A stretch of DNA of 64,000 bases from Stichopus chloronotus (GCA_021234535.1 CM037841.1:14466825-14530824), one strand, 5' to 3'; shown: positions 13,601-26,660, numbered from the stretch's first letter. Notes: generated from the letters alone by a model not told the origin. Made by a program: numbers and translations.

Positions 13601-16600
13601 ACTGGTAAAAACTTTATGAAATTTAATCACATTTTTGTATTGCGATGTGGCAATACCTAATTTTCACAAAATGAGAAGTAGAAACTAGCACAAAAGCTAA
13701 ATTCTTATACTTAATCATTTGAGCAACTACAATCAAACTACTAGCACCATTCTGCAACATAATATATTAAGTGGTAAAGTATAGGCTCTACACTGTAATA
13801 TTCAGTATTTGCAGAATGCTGCAATTCTATAGTCCCACCTACATGTTACCTATGTGAGACTGTATTGTAACAGCGTAAAGATCTCAACTTTATTATGTCA
13901 AATTCGACTCAGTTTCTCACTCTCTGACTTGTACCGACTGTGTGAATGAATAAGAAAATGAAAAAAAACCAAAGTCTTTAGTTAATAACTCCCTTATTAA
14001 AGTTCCCTTTTATAAGACACATGATGAGCCTCCAATTTTGATCATTTCTCATCAGTGTACGAAGGAGGTTTAAGAAGAATTAGTGAATTTCAGTATTTCA
14101 CAAGATAATTCAATGTTCATCTTTTGGTGACTTATAGCGGACACATTGCTTCCGTGTAACTGGTGTGAGAAAGAATTAGACCATTATTTAAAATGACATG
14201 TAAAGTCAATGTGAATAGACAAAACAAGAGGGCAATCCACTGAGTTGCATCTCACTCCTATCGTTTCTCCATAATCGTTCACTCTTTTACATGTATGTAT
14301 TTAAGTCGATCGAGAGTATGATCGAACACCCAGCGCTTTACATTATACACAGTAAACAAACACGCTTGGATTTGTAAGGAACGCACAAGCCTTGTGTGCA
14401 CGTATGTTTACAGTACAGGCGCATTTAAGTTCACGCATGCGTATACATGTGAATCTAAAAGTCAGTTAAGCGTTAAAATACATATTCTCAGATCGCGTGT
14501 GCGTCAAAGTAATTCTTTCATTCCCTTTATTTTTCAAATCAGCGAGCCGCCACTCTGGGCGTTTTGTAGTGAAATATGTCACAATCATTTGCATAACTCA
14601 ATTTCTTTTCTCGCCAAAACGTACTGTATAACCACTCAATTTTTGGAACATGTAACGTACAACCAAACTGAGTAGAGGTATTACCAAAAACATGGAAAAT
14701 GACATTGTTATTAGATATAATCCCTCAGTCCAAATATTGTTGCATAGGTTGAAATGCATAGGTTGAAATATTAGTTCACATTGTATGAAAAAGCGAAGAT
14801 CTAAAATGTTATTTTGTACCATGTACTCACAGAAACTACTGTGCGGTATATGCACCGTATTAACCTATAACGTCACCTTTCGAGTGAACACTACATATCA
14901 TAATCAGGTACCAAACGACCAAGTTTGAAGTTCATTATACTTACTGCCTTACTGCCCATACATACAACTTTGTTTTCCATTCATTCCGAGGACCTCATTG
15001 TGCTTTCTTTTGTTTTTTCTTCCTCAACCCTGACCTTAACAATAGACTGTCTATTGTGAATCTTGAGAGGGCCGGGGAAATCTCTTGAATTTTCTACAGA
15101 GGACACACACACACATACACAACCCAGACACAAGCAGACACACACATCTTCACACATTTTGACCTAGCGTCCCAAAGCAACTACAATATCTCATCCCGTG
15201 CATTACATGTATAGGGATGAGAAGTTTATATTTTCACCCATTAATTTAACAGAGCCTTCCAGAATAACGAAGTGGGAATCCCCTGAACTTGTCCCATCAT
15301 ATCAAGTGTTGACTCTCTTTTCGGTAAATTCACCAATTCAAGACTTAAGGTTTTACGAGTCTGCTTCTAAAGTAAACAGCTATGTACTGGACTTTTATAC
15401 CTTTCTTAAGTTCTTGAGCGGGTCATATTTTAATGGGCAACAAATCCTACACATCTTTCTTCAATGTTAAGTGTTGTTGTATTTATCTCTGGGTCCTCGT
15501 TTTCCCTTCACCTTGTTTGACTTGCTATCTAGTTATACTTTGTCGACCGCACTTTCCAATTTTGCCCTGTAATGGTCCGGTAGGAATGATGCCACACGTA
15601 TCAGTACACATCTCTGCATTTAATTGTGTACATTGCATGTAAATTTGGTAATCAGATTTTATTTATTTATGATTTGACTGGAAGATTTAAATTAATTTAG
15701 TTTTCAAGAATGATCACACAAGAAACAGAGATATTCACAGGGCCTAGTCAACGAAAAAGAAGGTGGAGAGAGACCAACCTCCCTTGACTACTGGAAGACA
15801 GTTCATTACGAGTTAACGTACATACTCAACAATAATACCTACGCTACAAGTGCAACCGGCACAGGAAATAAAGTGTTCTTTCCATTGTCTTACTTACCAG
15901 TAATTTATTTATAAGACTGGTTAAGAAATTAGGAAGAGGAAGCATGTTTTCTGATAAAGACAGAAACCTCGTGTTTTTCAATAGCCCCTAGATCTTGTAA
16001 TGGATATTACGCTATTTGTCCTGCATAAGTAAGTAACGGAATTGTATTTTGTTTCACTGCTGTTATGTAAGTAATATAGCTATTGATATTAACAGTCATG
16101 AGAGGTGGAAGTGTGAGTAAACCTATACCGACAATGGTGACCATAAATAGAGTTGAAAGAGTTGAGAGTACAAATTGTGTAATTATTATTTTAATGCTGA
16201 CGTAGTATACATCTTTGGATACATCAAAAGGAAGTTTTGGTCCATGTCACATGTTACATAAATAACGACGACTTCCAGTAAACTGAGGGTATGGATAGTT
16301 GTACAACGTACATACGATGTATTACATATGTAAGTTTGCGAGTGTATCAACGGTTAAAATCAGTGTTCACTTTATAACTTTTTGTCATCAGAATGCCGCA
16401 ATAAGACATAGCAGATGATGTATTAATGTTCATAAGATTCATGGTTGAGACTAAATTACTGCTATTTTTTTTATATATACGCTGAAAAGGACTTCTGCAA
16501 AATGAAACTTTCTGCTGGGTCATATGCAATAAAAAGTTGAATTTGGCTACTACCCTATACGCTGAGGAAGTTTGACCTACAGTCTCAATTTCATTCCTCT

Positions 16601-19600
16601 ATGTTTTGATATGTTTTAAGTGTGAAAGTTTTGGGTTGACGTCCATCGTATCTAACAAGACAAATAAATGTCAAGATATCATTTGCGTGCAAAAATAGTA
16701 ATTCAAAAGTCTCAAAATTCTAACAGCACAGTTTTCAACTTGACCAGTAAAATACATTCGGTTGCATTTGCTATTCTAGACACACCACCAACTTATGGGG
16801 ACAAAGCATACCCTCCACCACAAGAAGGGTACCCCCCTCAACCAGGGTACCCACCGCAGCCTGGTTACCCTCCTCAGTCTGCATACCCGAGTCCTCAGCC
16901 AGCCTACTATCCGCCTCCTGCCTCTCAACAGCAGCAACAGGTGACAGTGGTATGTATCAATGGATCTTACTTTTCGAGACTCTGACATTGAAAATTTTCG
17001 GTTTTGACTGTTAACATACTGTATCCTATAAAACTTGGCAATGGATAATTTTGTGAGTCCGAGGGTCGACCGATGTGAACGTTTTCCAAACGTTAGAATA
17101 TGAACTGTCGATTTATATATTGCGGCCAGCCATAGTGATGGTGTTCACATTGCCCCCCCCCCCCCCTCCCTAAGTAAACGTACGACCAAAGTCGGAAAGT
17201 TGAAATAAGTAGAGTTAATATCTTTCAAATTTCAGTCCAGCGCATTTTATTCTTTCGAAAGATGCGAAAATGCAGATAACTTCTAAGGTTTACTTGGTGA
17301 CTTAAAAAGTTCTCCATAGGAAGGTGGACAACCCTCTTCTACCTTCATCAGACCTTCTATTACTAAGCTCATGCTTTGTCCTCCTATCAAACTACTGTCA
17401 AATGCAAGTGTATTTTCTCACCATAGTACCTATCATTCAGTTACAGCTCCTCTTACTTATGTTATCATCAACAATTGTAACAAAAATTTAAAACAATAAT
17501 CGCCAGAAAGTAATAAGTAAAAAATGTTGAGTAAAGTTACCTAGAAACTATTATTACGTAGAAGAAAAAGATACCAAATTTGATCTTTAATTGTTGAGTT
17601 GGTAGCCACCCGACGTGGAAGTTGTTTGCTGTGAACTGTAATTCACCGCTTGAATGATTAAACTGTGACACTGTAATCTCCAGGAAGTAAACATTTTGGG
17701 ATCACGTTACTACACTTTGCAATTTCAGACCCCCCCCCCCGCAAACATATGACCGTAGCTGGCCCTATCCCACCTCGTAGTTAAACGGATGCGTTTGGGA
17801 AAATGTATCATATCTGGTGGAAGTGCTACTACAGAGAACGATTTAAAAAGATCATTGCTACAATTAGTATGAATCTTTTACAGCCTAAGGTATTGATGTG
17901 ATCTTTAAAATTACGTATGACGTCTTGCTGGAAAACATGACGTCATGGGTCTGCTTTACGCACATCTCAAAATTCTAACTAGTTTTATCTTTTTCCCAGA
18001 TTAACACTGCTGCTCCTCCACCTCCGGCACCAGTTACAATAATTCGTGAGACCCAAGTGCAACCTAAGGACTACTTGGTGGCTGCTATCCTTGTGACCCT
18101 TTTCTGCTTTTTTCCAACTGGTATCGCCGCTATCGTGTTTGCTACCAGGGTGAGTGATACCAACGCTATTGTAATAATACTGAAATTATTAATTGACTGC
18201 CAGTGATGCTTCAAGAGAACTTTTTCTATGACTTGGTGCCATATGTTCTCAACCAGCTGATAACATGAAATACTGGTAACATATATAGTATATAGGGGTA
18301 TCTTCGCTCCTTTTTTTGGGTAGGAGGATTGTCATAAAAATAGAGAAAACATGTTCATGATCACATTAATTACAATCAACATTTCCTGAATAGGAAAAGT
18401 TTTCTCATTCAGTAACTTTAAAACGTTCCCATTCCCGGCAATACGCCTAGTTGGATAGCAGACAGATTTCCCTTCCATATGTACTCCCACCCCCCACCCA
18501 CCATACTGTGCTATAATTTTTTAAAGTGAATGCGTGTGTACTGAAAAAATAAAGATAAGATTATGTTTGATCCTGAGATAAGATTACGTTTGATCCTGAG
18601 TTTTTCTTTAATTTTAAATGCACACGAGAGCTTCTAATGAACCAAAAATGACAATAATTGTTTGAAAAGCCACGAGGTTGGCAAAAACAAAAACAGTGAA
18701 AAACAGAAATCATATTTGAAAGTTAACGTTTCTTACACTGAGAGCCTTGCTAGTGAATGTGCAACAGTACAGATCTCATTGGAGTTTCAAAGATACTACT
18801 CAAGTCGTAGCTCCTTGGTCTGTAATCTGGAATTGTAGTTTTGGTGAAATGAAGCACTTTATGACCTATATACTGATCACATCATTGCGGCGTCAGTGAT
18901 CCTGAGTTGTTTTGACCATCTGAATATTCAACACTAGTATACTTCCTGTTCGCTTGTGCAATGAAGTACAGAACGCTGTTAGTTTGAATGAAAACTGTCA
19001 ACCACTGCAGTACACTCTGCACTTTTTGTCCTTATGTTCGAAGAACTTGGAAATCATATGGCAGAATTAACCACCTGAAACCTACCTATTTTTCCAAATT
19101 GTCTGAATGAAGCAATTAAAAGCCTTACCAAGCTTTTGGACATGAAATTTTAATGTTTTTACTATTTACCTATGACCATTTAAGTTCAGAAATCATGAGT
19201 CGGTGATGAGTTACAAGTTTTTTCTTAATTCTTTTATAAAGTCTCTCTCTTTCTTTCTTTGACTTTCTCTCCATCAGAGCTCATGATTGCTTTGTAACTT
19301 ACGTTAGCTTGTGTGTATACAAGTGTGTGTATACATCTCTTTTGCTCAGATTAAAGAATATGTTTCTTTCTATCACTAATATAGTAGCTTAAACGTGTGT
19401 TATATTGCTAATGATCTTGATTAGATAATGCAGAAGATATCATTTTAACTTTTGTGAAAGTCCTTGTCCTTTGATCGATTCCTTCCGTGACTTGAAACTT
19501 TTTGAGTGATCATTAGTTCGTATTGTCGTGTTTTTAACTATTTCACTTAATATATGCTTTGAACATTATTATTCCCTTCGCAAATCATTTCAGGGGGAGA

Positions 19601-19896
19601 CGAATGTATACCTCAAGTGTAGTCTGTTTTCTTCTGTGCAAACAAGGTATTGAATCCAAAAATGTTTGATACTGACAATTAAATGTGTGAAATGATACTG
19701 TTGTTTTAAGTTGCTCATTTCATACGTCTCCATCTAACTTTTCTCTTTCAAGGTGAGGAGTCTCTTCAACAGCGGGGATACAGAGGGCGCTCAACGAGCA
19801 TCGTCCACTGCACGGTCTTTGTGTTTGGTGTCCGTGGGCGTCGGTTTTGTGACGTATGTGATATTCACGATTGTCAGAGTCGCCTCAAGTCCTTAG
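10651..19896 (+). CDS. CD225/dispanin-family proline-rich membrane protein, copy 2
   Basis: A complete four-exon model: 10651-10657 (ATGGCTG|gtaagt), 16780-16949, 18000-18149 and 19753-19896, totalling 471 bases and 156 residues. All junctions are GT/AG and the phases fit (1, 0, 0). The N-terminus reads MADTPPTYGDKAYPPP, with a PPTY motif of the PPxY type that binds WW domains in this family. About three and a half Gly-Tyr-Pro-Pro-Gln-Pro repeats, a glutamine run and the two CD225 hydrophobic segments follow. Compared with copies 1 and 3, the C-terminus is about 16 residues shorter, the tryptophan after the SSTAR block is lost, and the first segment ends in Arg instead of Lys. Intron 1 (6.1 kb) carries an L1-like LINE relic. 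The function is inferred only from the family: membrane trafficking or fusion modulation. Confidence 0.85.
11321..13160 (+). mobile_element. Degenerate L1-like LINE, 3' portion
   Basis: Broken reading frames resemble the C-terminal half of L1-type ORF2. About 11,330-11,480 reads FMWNGNPNK, then IPSF and TWIKRY. About 12,390-12,450 reads CSFCLIETESLEHLF, the L1 cysteine-containing tail. About 12,540-12,680 reads a KGPSHLYDFLIFHLKYY-like block. There are several frameshifts and stops, and a segment at about 11,850-12,230 does not match. The 3' end runs into AATC repeats at 13,148-13,160, a plausible tail. Inserted in intron 1 of copy 2. Confidence 0.65.
15102..15155. repeat. Imperfect CA microsatellite
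   Basis: Interrupted (CA)n in intron 1 of copy 2. Confidence 0.7.
16780..16949 (+). CDS. Copy 2 exon 2 (YPPQ repeats)
   Basis: It starts after CTATTCTAG and ends GACAGTG|gtatgt. An earlier CAG|gtgaca donor at 16,940 is possible, but copy 3 lacks a good equivalent (CAA|gtgaca) and keeps the GTG|gtacgt site, so the later donor is preferred. Confidence 0.8.
17938..17945. promoter_or_regulatory. TGACGTCA in intron 2 of copy 2
   Basis: A perfect octamer 54 bases before exon 3, with a second near match (TGACGTCT) at 17,918-17,925. It sits at the same relative position as the octamers in copies 1 and 3. Confidence 0.4.
18000..18149 (+). CDS. Copy 2 exon 3 (first hydrophobic segment)
   Basis: It starts after TTTTCCCAG and ends ACCAGG|gtgagt, with 50 codons in phase 0. 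It encodes QPKDYLVAAI and CFFPTGIAAIVFA. Confidence 0.85.
19753..19896 (+). CDS. Copy 2 exon 4 (second hydrophobic segment)
   Basis: It starts after CTTTCAAG and has 47 codons plus a stop at 19,894-19,896. The SGDTEGAQRASSTAR block is intact; the helix and tail are diverged and shortened relative to the other copies. Confidence 0.8.
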   Translation: MRSLFNSGDTEGAQRASSTARSLCLVSVGVGFVTYVIFTIVRVASSP

Positions 19897-20029
19897 TCTT
19901 AGACTAGGAAAATTATTCCTACACAACATGATCATAATCCTCTCATTCGATATGAAAAGTACTACCGACCTGAAAAAAATCTAGTATGCATGGCATTGAA
20001 TTGATCATTGCTTTTATGTAGTTTAGAAA

Positions 20030-20035
20030 AATAAA
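20030..20035 (+). terminator. Polyadenylation signal AATAAA, copy 2
   Basis: AATAAA 134 bases after the copy 2 stop codon, nearly the same spacing as in copy 1. Confidence 0.6.
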
Positions 20036-20297
20036 AATGTCTTAAAGCAAACATTACAAAACTAAGGACGTTACTTTCTGAATAATCAATTTTAATTTAA
20101 TCCATGCAAGCTTAGGGCTAAAATTTTAAAACATTTTTTTTTAAATTTTAAATGTTTCCCAAAAGTATATGCAAATGTATGATGACATTTACGGGTAAAT
20201 CTTACGTTATACAGATTTAAACTCATGTATGCAATTCGTGTGAATTTTTTAAATAATTTAGGGACAAAAATCTTGATTTCTTGTCGAAGACATTTTT

Positions 20298-20361
<64 letters not shown>

Positions 20362-22237
20362 GTGTGTGAGTGAGTGAGTGAGTGAGTGATTGATCGGTCG
20401 ATCGATTAAGTTCACTTAAAGGAAATATCTTTCATGAAAACGAATCAGTGCCTTAGTCATCATGCACACTTTAAGTGTTCACTTTACACTATAAAAATAT
20501 GTTTGACAAGAAGTAAATGGGATTCTCCGGGCTGTGAACTTGCAGACGCTGGTTGACAAACTTTCAGTATGAGGTATTTCATTCTCATCTTTGATGAGTT
20601 TGAATACTTAAAGATTCTATCTTTCACTTAATCCAGTGATTGTCTTGCAGCTCCCTTATACGTTTTTCTCAATAGGCGTTCAGAATTTAGATGAAAACGC
20701 ACCACACAGTGTTCACTCTGTTGGTAGTCAGGAAGAGACTCACCTCCTGTATGACTTCATTTTTGACAACAGATTTTCTTCCAGGAATCTGAATTTTCGC
20801 GTAATGCAAAATGTGCTTATACAGTGAGATGCACCATGGAGCTATTACAGCCTAACCAAGTATACCCAGAAACGTGTTTATATAGCCTACTATCCCAAGC
20901 AAACTGTCACTAAATTCGCCGTAACCTCCGCCCATACACTTCTCCAACGCCTCCTCCACGTACACACCCATACATATATATATAAACAGTCACGACTCCA
21001 CGACTCAAAATTTGAGTTTTTAAGCCTCAATTTTTTATGTCCTGTTTATAAATTTTATATTGGGAATAAAAGGAATGAAATTTTAAAACAATTGAAACGA
21101 TTTACGGCTTTTCAAATTGCACAATACAGCGTTTGTGAACAATCAATTGGTTGAAACACCTCGGTGCCGTACAATACCATTTTAACGTTTATTGATTGTT
21201 TTAGAGGTTTGATGATCTGCTTTTACGACAAGTGTCGTACAAGCGTTCATTATAAAATTGTATTACACGGTGGTTCTATGATTATTGAAATCATTTGAAG
21301 CTCTTATCAATGAGTGTCTCAGCCGTTTCATGTTCATATTATTTTTCACCTTTAACAGACGTTCAATTGCAAATGAGGCTTTGACTTAAACTTTGACATA
21401 TTAGGATTTTCTCTTTTCCTTTTGTGAACGTTTCATTGTTATCTTAAAAATTTAAATGGATTTTTACCACGGGCTGAATCGGTATGTATTGAATTAGAAA
21501 AAGTGATGTTCACTGTAGCTTGAGTAACCAGAAGTATAATACTATTTTCTTTTCAAAGAAAGTATTAATTTACTCAAAGAATGTCATTACTCTTCTCTGT
21601 TTTACCGTTACTTTGTGTTTTCCTTTCATAAATATAAAATTAGCACTTTAAGGTTAGCAATTACTCATGTATGACATAGGGTCCTTAATGAGCACACATG
21701 GACATCCTGATACTCAAACTTTCAAACTCAAACTTAAAAATTCTGCTGTAATTAACTAAACACATACGCTGACATAGGCTATGTGGAGCACAGTGTGTAT
21801 TTTGTTTCCACCCGACGCCACAAGCTTTGTCCCTGTAAAGTCCGGGTGACACCTCTCCAACTATTCTTTATTGGAGGCTTTTCGCGAAATTGAGCAAGAG
21901 AGGTTTTTGTGGGATGAGATAATTCTTCATTGCCGCCCAGGTCTACGACTTCCCATTGGCTAGGGTCGGTGCATTGTGACACGGTGTCGATATAAGTAAG
22001 AGAGACTTCAGATTGTCTACGATTTTTCATGACTGTCTACGATTGGTGAGTCTTGTCGGATTGTAGGGTGGTCGGTACGGCGTGACCGAATGTGTACCCG
22101 TATTCAAACGCATACTCTTATTAAATCAACCAATCACATTACCGGGGGATGCATGCATGTATTGAATCGAATATATGCGATTATTAATTAAATCGAATAT
22201 ATACTTAAATCGAATATGCACACTTTATTGAATAGAA
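20036..22237. other. Intergenic region between copy 2 and the Polinton
   Basis: It holds the ATTG/GTGA microsatellite at 20,299-20,390. A minus-strand 83-codon frame at 21,779-22,030 contains SQWEVVDLGGNEEL, which I do not recognise. From about 22,160 the sequence becomes AT-rich with degenerate ATCGAATAT motifs that continue on the far side of the Polinton. Confidence 0.6.
20299..20390. repeat. (ATTG)n then (GTGA)n microsatellite
   Basis: About 60 bases of uninterrupted ATTG repeat pass into about 30 bases of GTGA repeat. Confidence 0.95.
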
Positions 22238-22243
22238 CTCGTA
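22238..22243. repeat. Target-site duplication, left (CTCGTA)
   Basis: Identical to 30,012-30,017 and directly abutting the AGTAGT terminus. Confidence 0.9.
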
Positions 22244-23990
22244 AGTAGTAATAAGGGGTAATTTGCCACCTATGTCGGGCACGCATAGGGAATGCATTGT
22301 AGGGACCTCAAAGGGCCAGCAGCAGTGACAGGGACAGCATTGTGGGTGTTGGGAGGGCGTTTTGCGACTGCATAGGTTAGCATCGAGGTTCGGGGACGTA
22401 TTTTGAGCTCTCACCAACGTGTTCTCATTTTCTCATTTTTTTTCTCATTTTTCTCATTTTGTTCTCAGATTGCTCATTTTTCACGTTTGCATACATTCAG
22501 TTCTCATTTTTCAACTTTCTCGCATATTTGCTACATAGCACTCATTTAGCACTCACCCTCTCTCTCTTCTCTCATCCTCCTCTACAGGTATCCTCCTCTA
22601 CACATTTCGTCCCTCCTCTTCCCGTTTTTTAACCCCCCTGTTCTTACGTAATCATTTACGTAACACACCATTTCTTGTATACTATTGCAAGAGGGATAAT
22701 GGAAAAGGGATCATGGAAAAGGGGGTGTTACACTAATTAGCGGATAGCTGGATTGGCTAAATGACAACAATAAGCAACAAAACACAAGAGCGTGAGTTTA
22801 CTAAAATTTATTCAAACGACCTCATATTCAGCAAAAATGAAAACCGTTGTATGGGAATATGAGAGATACAGATATGCGTGCGACCCTTTAAACCCGGCTT
22901 AAGGAAATAGTCTCAGATAATTTCAGAAAGAGCAGTCGTTTCCTAAACTATAATACATTTTTTCCATTGTTCAGTTTTATTTGGTCATTATCCAATGTCT
23001 CCTTTATAGATCCATGACCTCTGCGTTTTTTTTTAGCTCGCGTATCACTCTCTAGCATCTCAATTGTGTTCAATTGTGTTTATCATTCTCGTCTTGTTCG
23101 TCTTTTTCGTTGACCTTTAATCCGTGACGTAAAATGATTAACATTGCGTCATTGAGTTCAATCATAGCCTTCCAAGTCTCCAAGGCATCGTACAGAGGCT
23201 TATCATCCTCCTCCTCCATCCTTCCATCGTCACCGTCATCACCCTCTTCTTTACGCTTTAGTCCTTTACGTAACGTCTTTGACATGGCATTATTGAATTT
23301 GGTTAGACGCATCCAAGTCTCTACCGGGTCATACACGTAATCGTCATCATCGTCATCACCATCATCATCAAGATCATTATCACTGACTCTAGTGGAATCA
23401 CCACTGTCACTCAACTCATCGTCACCATCACCGTCATTGCTTCTTTCACTGTCCTGTGAGTCATCGCCCTCTCCTGAGGGCGAATCATTTTCACGAAGTA
23501 AGACGTCACTCTCACTCTCCATACCTCCTTCAGTTCGCTGACACTGCAGTGACAAACCTATCCGAGCTATGTATCGTGGATTCGTGTAGGCGACGGTTGA
23601 AATTAGTGGAAAAGGCCTTTTTACAAATCCTACAACGAAATGCCATGGTAGGAATATGGTCGGTTCTCTCTCAGACAAAGAGCAGAATGAGATTCGTAGA
23701 ATAAAACATCTTGTTATATACACATGGGTGACGCGTTAGGTGAATGATAACCCTAGGAGAGGGGGGGGGGGGCGTCAAGAGGAGAGACGGAATGTGTAGA
23801 GGAGTATGAGAAGAGAACATGTAGAGTGGAGAATGAGAGAAATGTTGCAAATATGAATAAATGCCCAAAAATGAGAACCGAATGAAAGCAAACGAGAAAA
23901 ATGAGCAATACGAGAATAAAATTATAGCAAATAAAGGGAAAATGTAAAAACAAATGATAAAATGAGAACAAAATGCGAGCAAATGAGAGG
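22244..23990 (+). repeat. Left long terminal inverted repeat
   Basis: About 1.75 kb, matching the reverse complement of the right arm. By eye it is near-identical with scattered substitutions and small indels. Outer to inner: AGTAGT terminus, degenerate TTCTCATTTT tracts (22,425-22,560), a zone next to TACGTAA motifs, the zinc-finger gene copy (minus strand), a G-run (23,761-23,772), and more ATGAGAA-type tracts. Homology stops at about 23,990, exactly where LINE sequence starts. Confidence 0.85.
23070..23646 (-). pseudogene. Left-arm copy of C2H2 zinc-finger/acidic protein gene, frameshifted
   Basis: The start codon equivalent to that of the right copy is at 23,646-23,644 (minus). The frame encodes the same CRICKKAF zinc finger, then meets a stop soon after IHSSDRF because the segment is about 7 bases longer than in the right arm. 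The acidic and YDxxETW repeat region stays open in another frame down to 23,070. It also lacks about 50 bases near the 3' end relative to the right copy. A TATA-like element lies at 23,714-23,720 (minus). Inferred to be the broken twin of 27,794-28,408. Confidence 0.75.
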
Positions 23991-26660
23991 CTTTGAGTGC
24001 TCATTGAAAGGGGCATTACAGATAAGTCTTAAGGTTCGTTTTTGCAAAATGCGAAGCTGATTGAGTAAGTAATCAGAGGAGTTACCCCACAGTAATATAC
24101 TGTAGGTAAGATGTGGAACAAAGAGGGCATTGTTAAGGGTTAGAAGCATATTGCCAGGCAAGAATTCTTTCAGTTTAGCGAAAAGACCTGGTATTTTAGA
24201 TAATTTTTTAGTGTTTTCACAAATATGATCTTTCCATGATAACTGGTCGTCAATTTGAACTCCCAGAAATTTAGTACTGTTTACGCTATAAATAATCGTA
24301 TCATTAATCGTAATCGTATGATCTAGAGGGGCTCTCTTTGGACTTGCAAGTACCATAAGCTTAGTTTTAATAACAGTTAAAGATAATTTGTTTGCCGCTA
24401 ACCAATCATGATTGGTATGGCAGCACTTTCTTAAATTCAAAAGAAAGAGTTTCTACAGCTTTATCAGTACTAGAATCTTGAATATAAACAGTTGTGTCAT
24501 CGGCAAACGAGATGAAATTCAAGAGATTTGACGTCTGACTCATGTCATTAATATATACAAGAAATGGTAATGGTCCTAAAATGGACCCTTGTGGTTCTCC
24601 TATATTTATGTTCCTAAAAGAAGAATCTTTACCCTTATACCTAACAAACTGTGAACGATCCCTTAAATAGTTTTGGAACCAGTTTAGAGCTACACTCCTT
24701 ATACCATACATATACATTTTCCTAAGTAAAATTTGATGGCCACTAGTATCAAATGATTTTGAGAAATCCAGGAATAAAGTAGCTGTTTTAACATGATTAT
24801 CTAATCTAAATTCGATATCATCAACAAACTTGAGTGACGCCATGAAAGTGGAATGGTTTTTACGAAAGCCATACTGGCTATTAAACATGAGATTATTCTT
24901 ATCAATAAAATTTCAAAGCCTATATTGTACACAAGTCTTTCGTAAATCTTAGATAAAACTGGAAGAATAGAAACTGGTCGATAATTTGAAATAACCTCTC
25001 TCATTTCCAGACTTATGGATAGGGATAACTTTTGCAATTTTTAACTCACTAGGAACAACTCCAAAAGAAAAGGACAAGTTTATAACATGAGAGAGAGGTA
25101 ACACAATAAAATTACAGACCTCTTTTAAAATGTCACTTGTCATGTTGTCGTAACCAAGTGATTTTCCATTCTGCAGCTTGCTGATGGTAACTAAAACTTC
25201 CTCTATAGTTACAGGATGGACAGCAAATGAGTTTGGGATATTTAAATTAATATAACGAGTAACATCAATGTTAACTGGATCGATTTTACTAGCTAACTTT
25301 GTAGCCAATGTAGAAAAAATGTTAAAGTAATCTGCAATATCTATGGATTTTCTACAGGACCATTGTCACAATCAAAAGAATTACCCATAAGATTTACGTT
25401 TCTATTACCTAATGCATCACGAATTTCTTTCCAAGTTTTTCTGCTGTTTGATTCTTTTCTTCCAAAGAACTCCCCAAAGTAAGATTTCTTTGCTACTCAA
25501 ATAGTTGAGATAAGCATACTCCTATAGTTACGATACTTCAAGGAATTAGGTGGCGTAGGATTTGATCTACAACTGCAATATAAACGGTTTTTAGTACGGA
25601 TGGACTTTAAAATTCCCTTTGTATTCCATAGAAAGTTCTGTTTACTTTTCAGTTTTTTAACTTCACAGGGAGGACAGTTTCTACAAAAGGCATCTGTTAA
25701 CTTGCTATTGAATTTGGTGAAAGCTGACTGAGCATCGTTATCAGAAAGCACATCAGCCCCTGCAGTCAGTAGAAGCCAGGTCAGATTTTAAATTAATAAC
25801 GTTAGTTTAGTATTTGGCCTAAAATGTCCCTCAGGGGACTCACAACCAGACTTTGATTTGATACCCAAACATAACGTGCAAATATAGGATAATGATCTGA
25901 AATATCCGTCTGAACTATAGCTGATTCAATTTTTACTCTAAGCATGTTGCTAACGAAGTGTTGCGGAATTATCAGTGACCCTAGTGGGTTTACTAATTGT
26001 TGGCAAAAGCAATTTTGAGTTAAAATATCTTCAAAGCTGGCCACAGAAGAATCACTGTCTGCGTCGATTAGGTTAATATTAAAGTTAAAAGCAATGACCC
26101 CCAATTTCCTTTCACCACTTATACAGGCCAATCTTGTAAGAAATTCATTGTTAAAATCATCAATGTTATAGTCCGGAGGACGATAAACAACTCCGATAAC
26201 AAGATCCCTATAGAATTTGCTTGCAACACTTCAATAAATAAAGATTCAGAGTATAGTGTTCTACTGAGATCCTCTCTTACAGAATATTGTCAATCATTCC
26301 TGATATACAGTACCACTCCACCACCTCTTTTATCATTCCTACATTGACTGATAAACGAAAAACCAGGCATATTATACAAAGAGGTGATTTCATCCCTATA
26401 AATCCCTCAGCTATAACAGAGGGACAGTCATTAGTACACTTTAAAAAGAAGCAGATACTGTCGAAATTTTTACGTAGACTCCTGGCATTTGTATGCAATA
26501 CAGAAAAGTTTTCCCCCTCTCGAATAAGAAAATCAATGATCTTTTCATGGCTTGTATAAGTACAATTTGTAACAGGTAACAGATTTGTAATATCAGAACC
26601 GTTTGGATTTGTAGTCATGACTACAATAAAGAAAACAAAATTAGAAAATATACTTCTTTT
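23991..26660 (-). mobile_element. CR1/Jockey-group LINE, frameshifted and lacking its 3' end
   Basis: Minus-strand frames follow ORF2 order: endonuclease-like N-terminal part (from about 26,620, with LHTNARSLRKNF, to about 25,800), a linker (25,751-25,497), then reverse transcriptase fragments at 25,308-24,949 (QNGKSLGYD), about 25,010-24,890 (NYRPVSILPVLSKIYE), 24,888-24,406 (YGFRKNHST, DFSKSFDT, PQGSILGP, FADDTT) and 24,440-24,010 (WLAANKLSL, KFLGVQID). The catalytic ADD is present but the frame is broken at several points. It ends after LICNAPFNEHS where left-arm sequence starts; no 3' UTR or tail is visible. Its 5' end abuts the polymerase B fragment, so it inserted into, or was joined to, the Polinton core. 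Confidence 0.8.

Noticed and set aside
23070..23723. Intact 217-residue acidic protein from the left arm
   Set aside because: Its first 60 or so residues are the wrong frame over the zinc finger; comparison with the right arm shows a frameshift, so it is listed as a pseudogene.
26287..26559. Plus-strand 90-codon gene
   Set aside because: Shadow of the minus-strand LINE endonuclease region.
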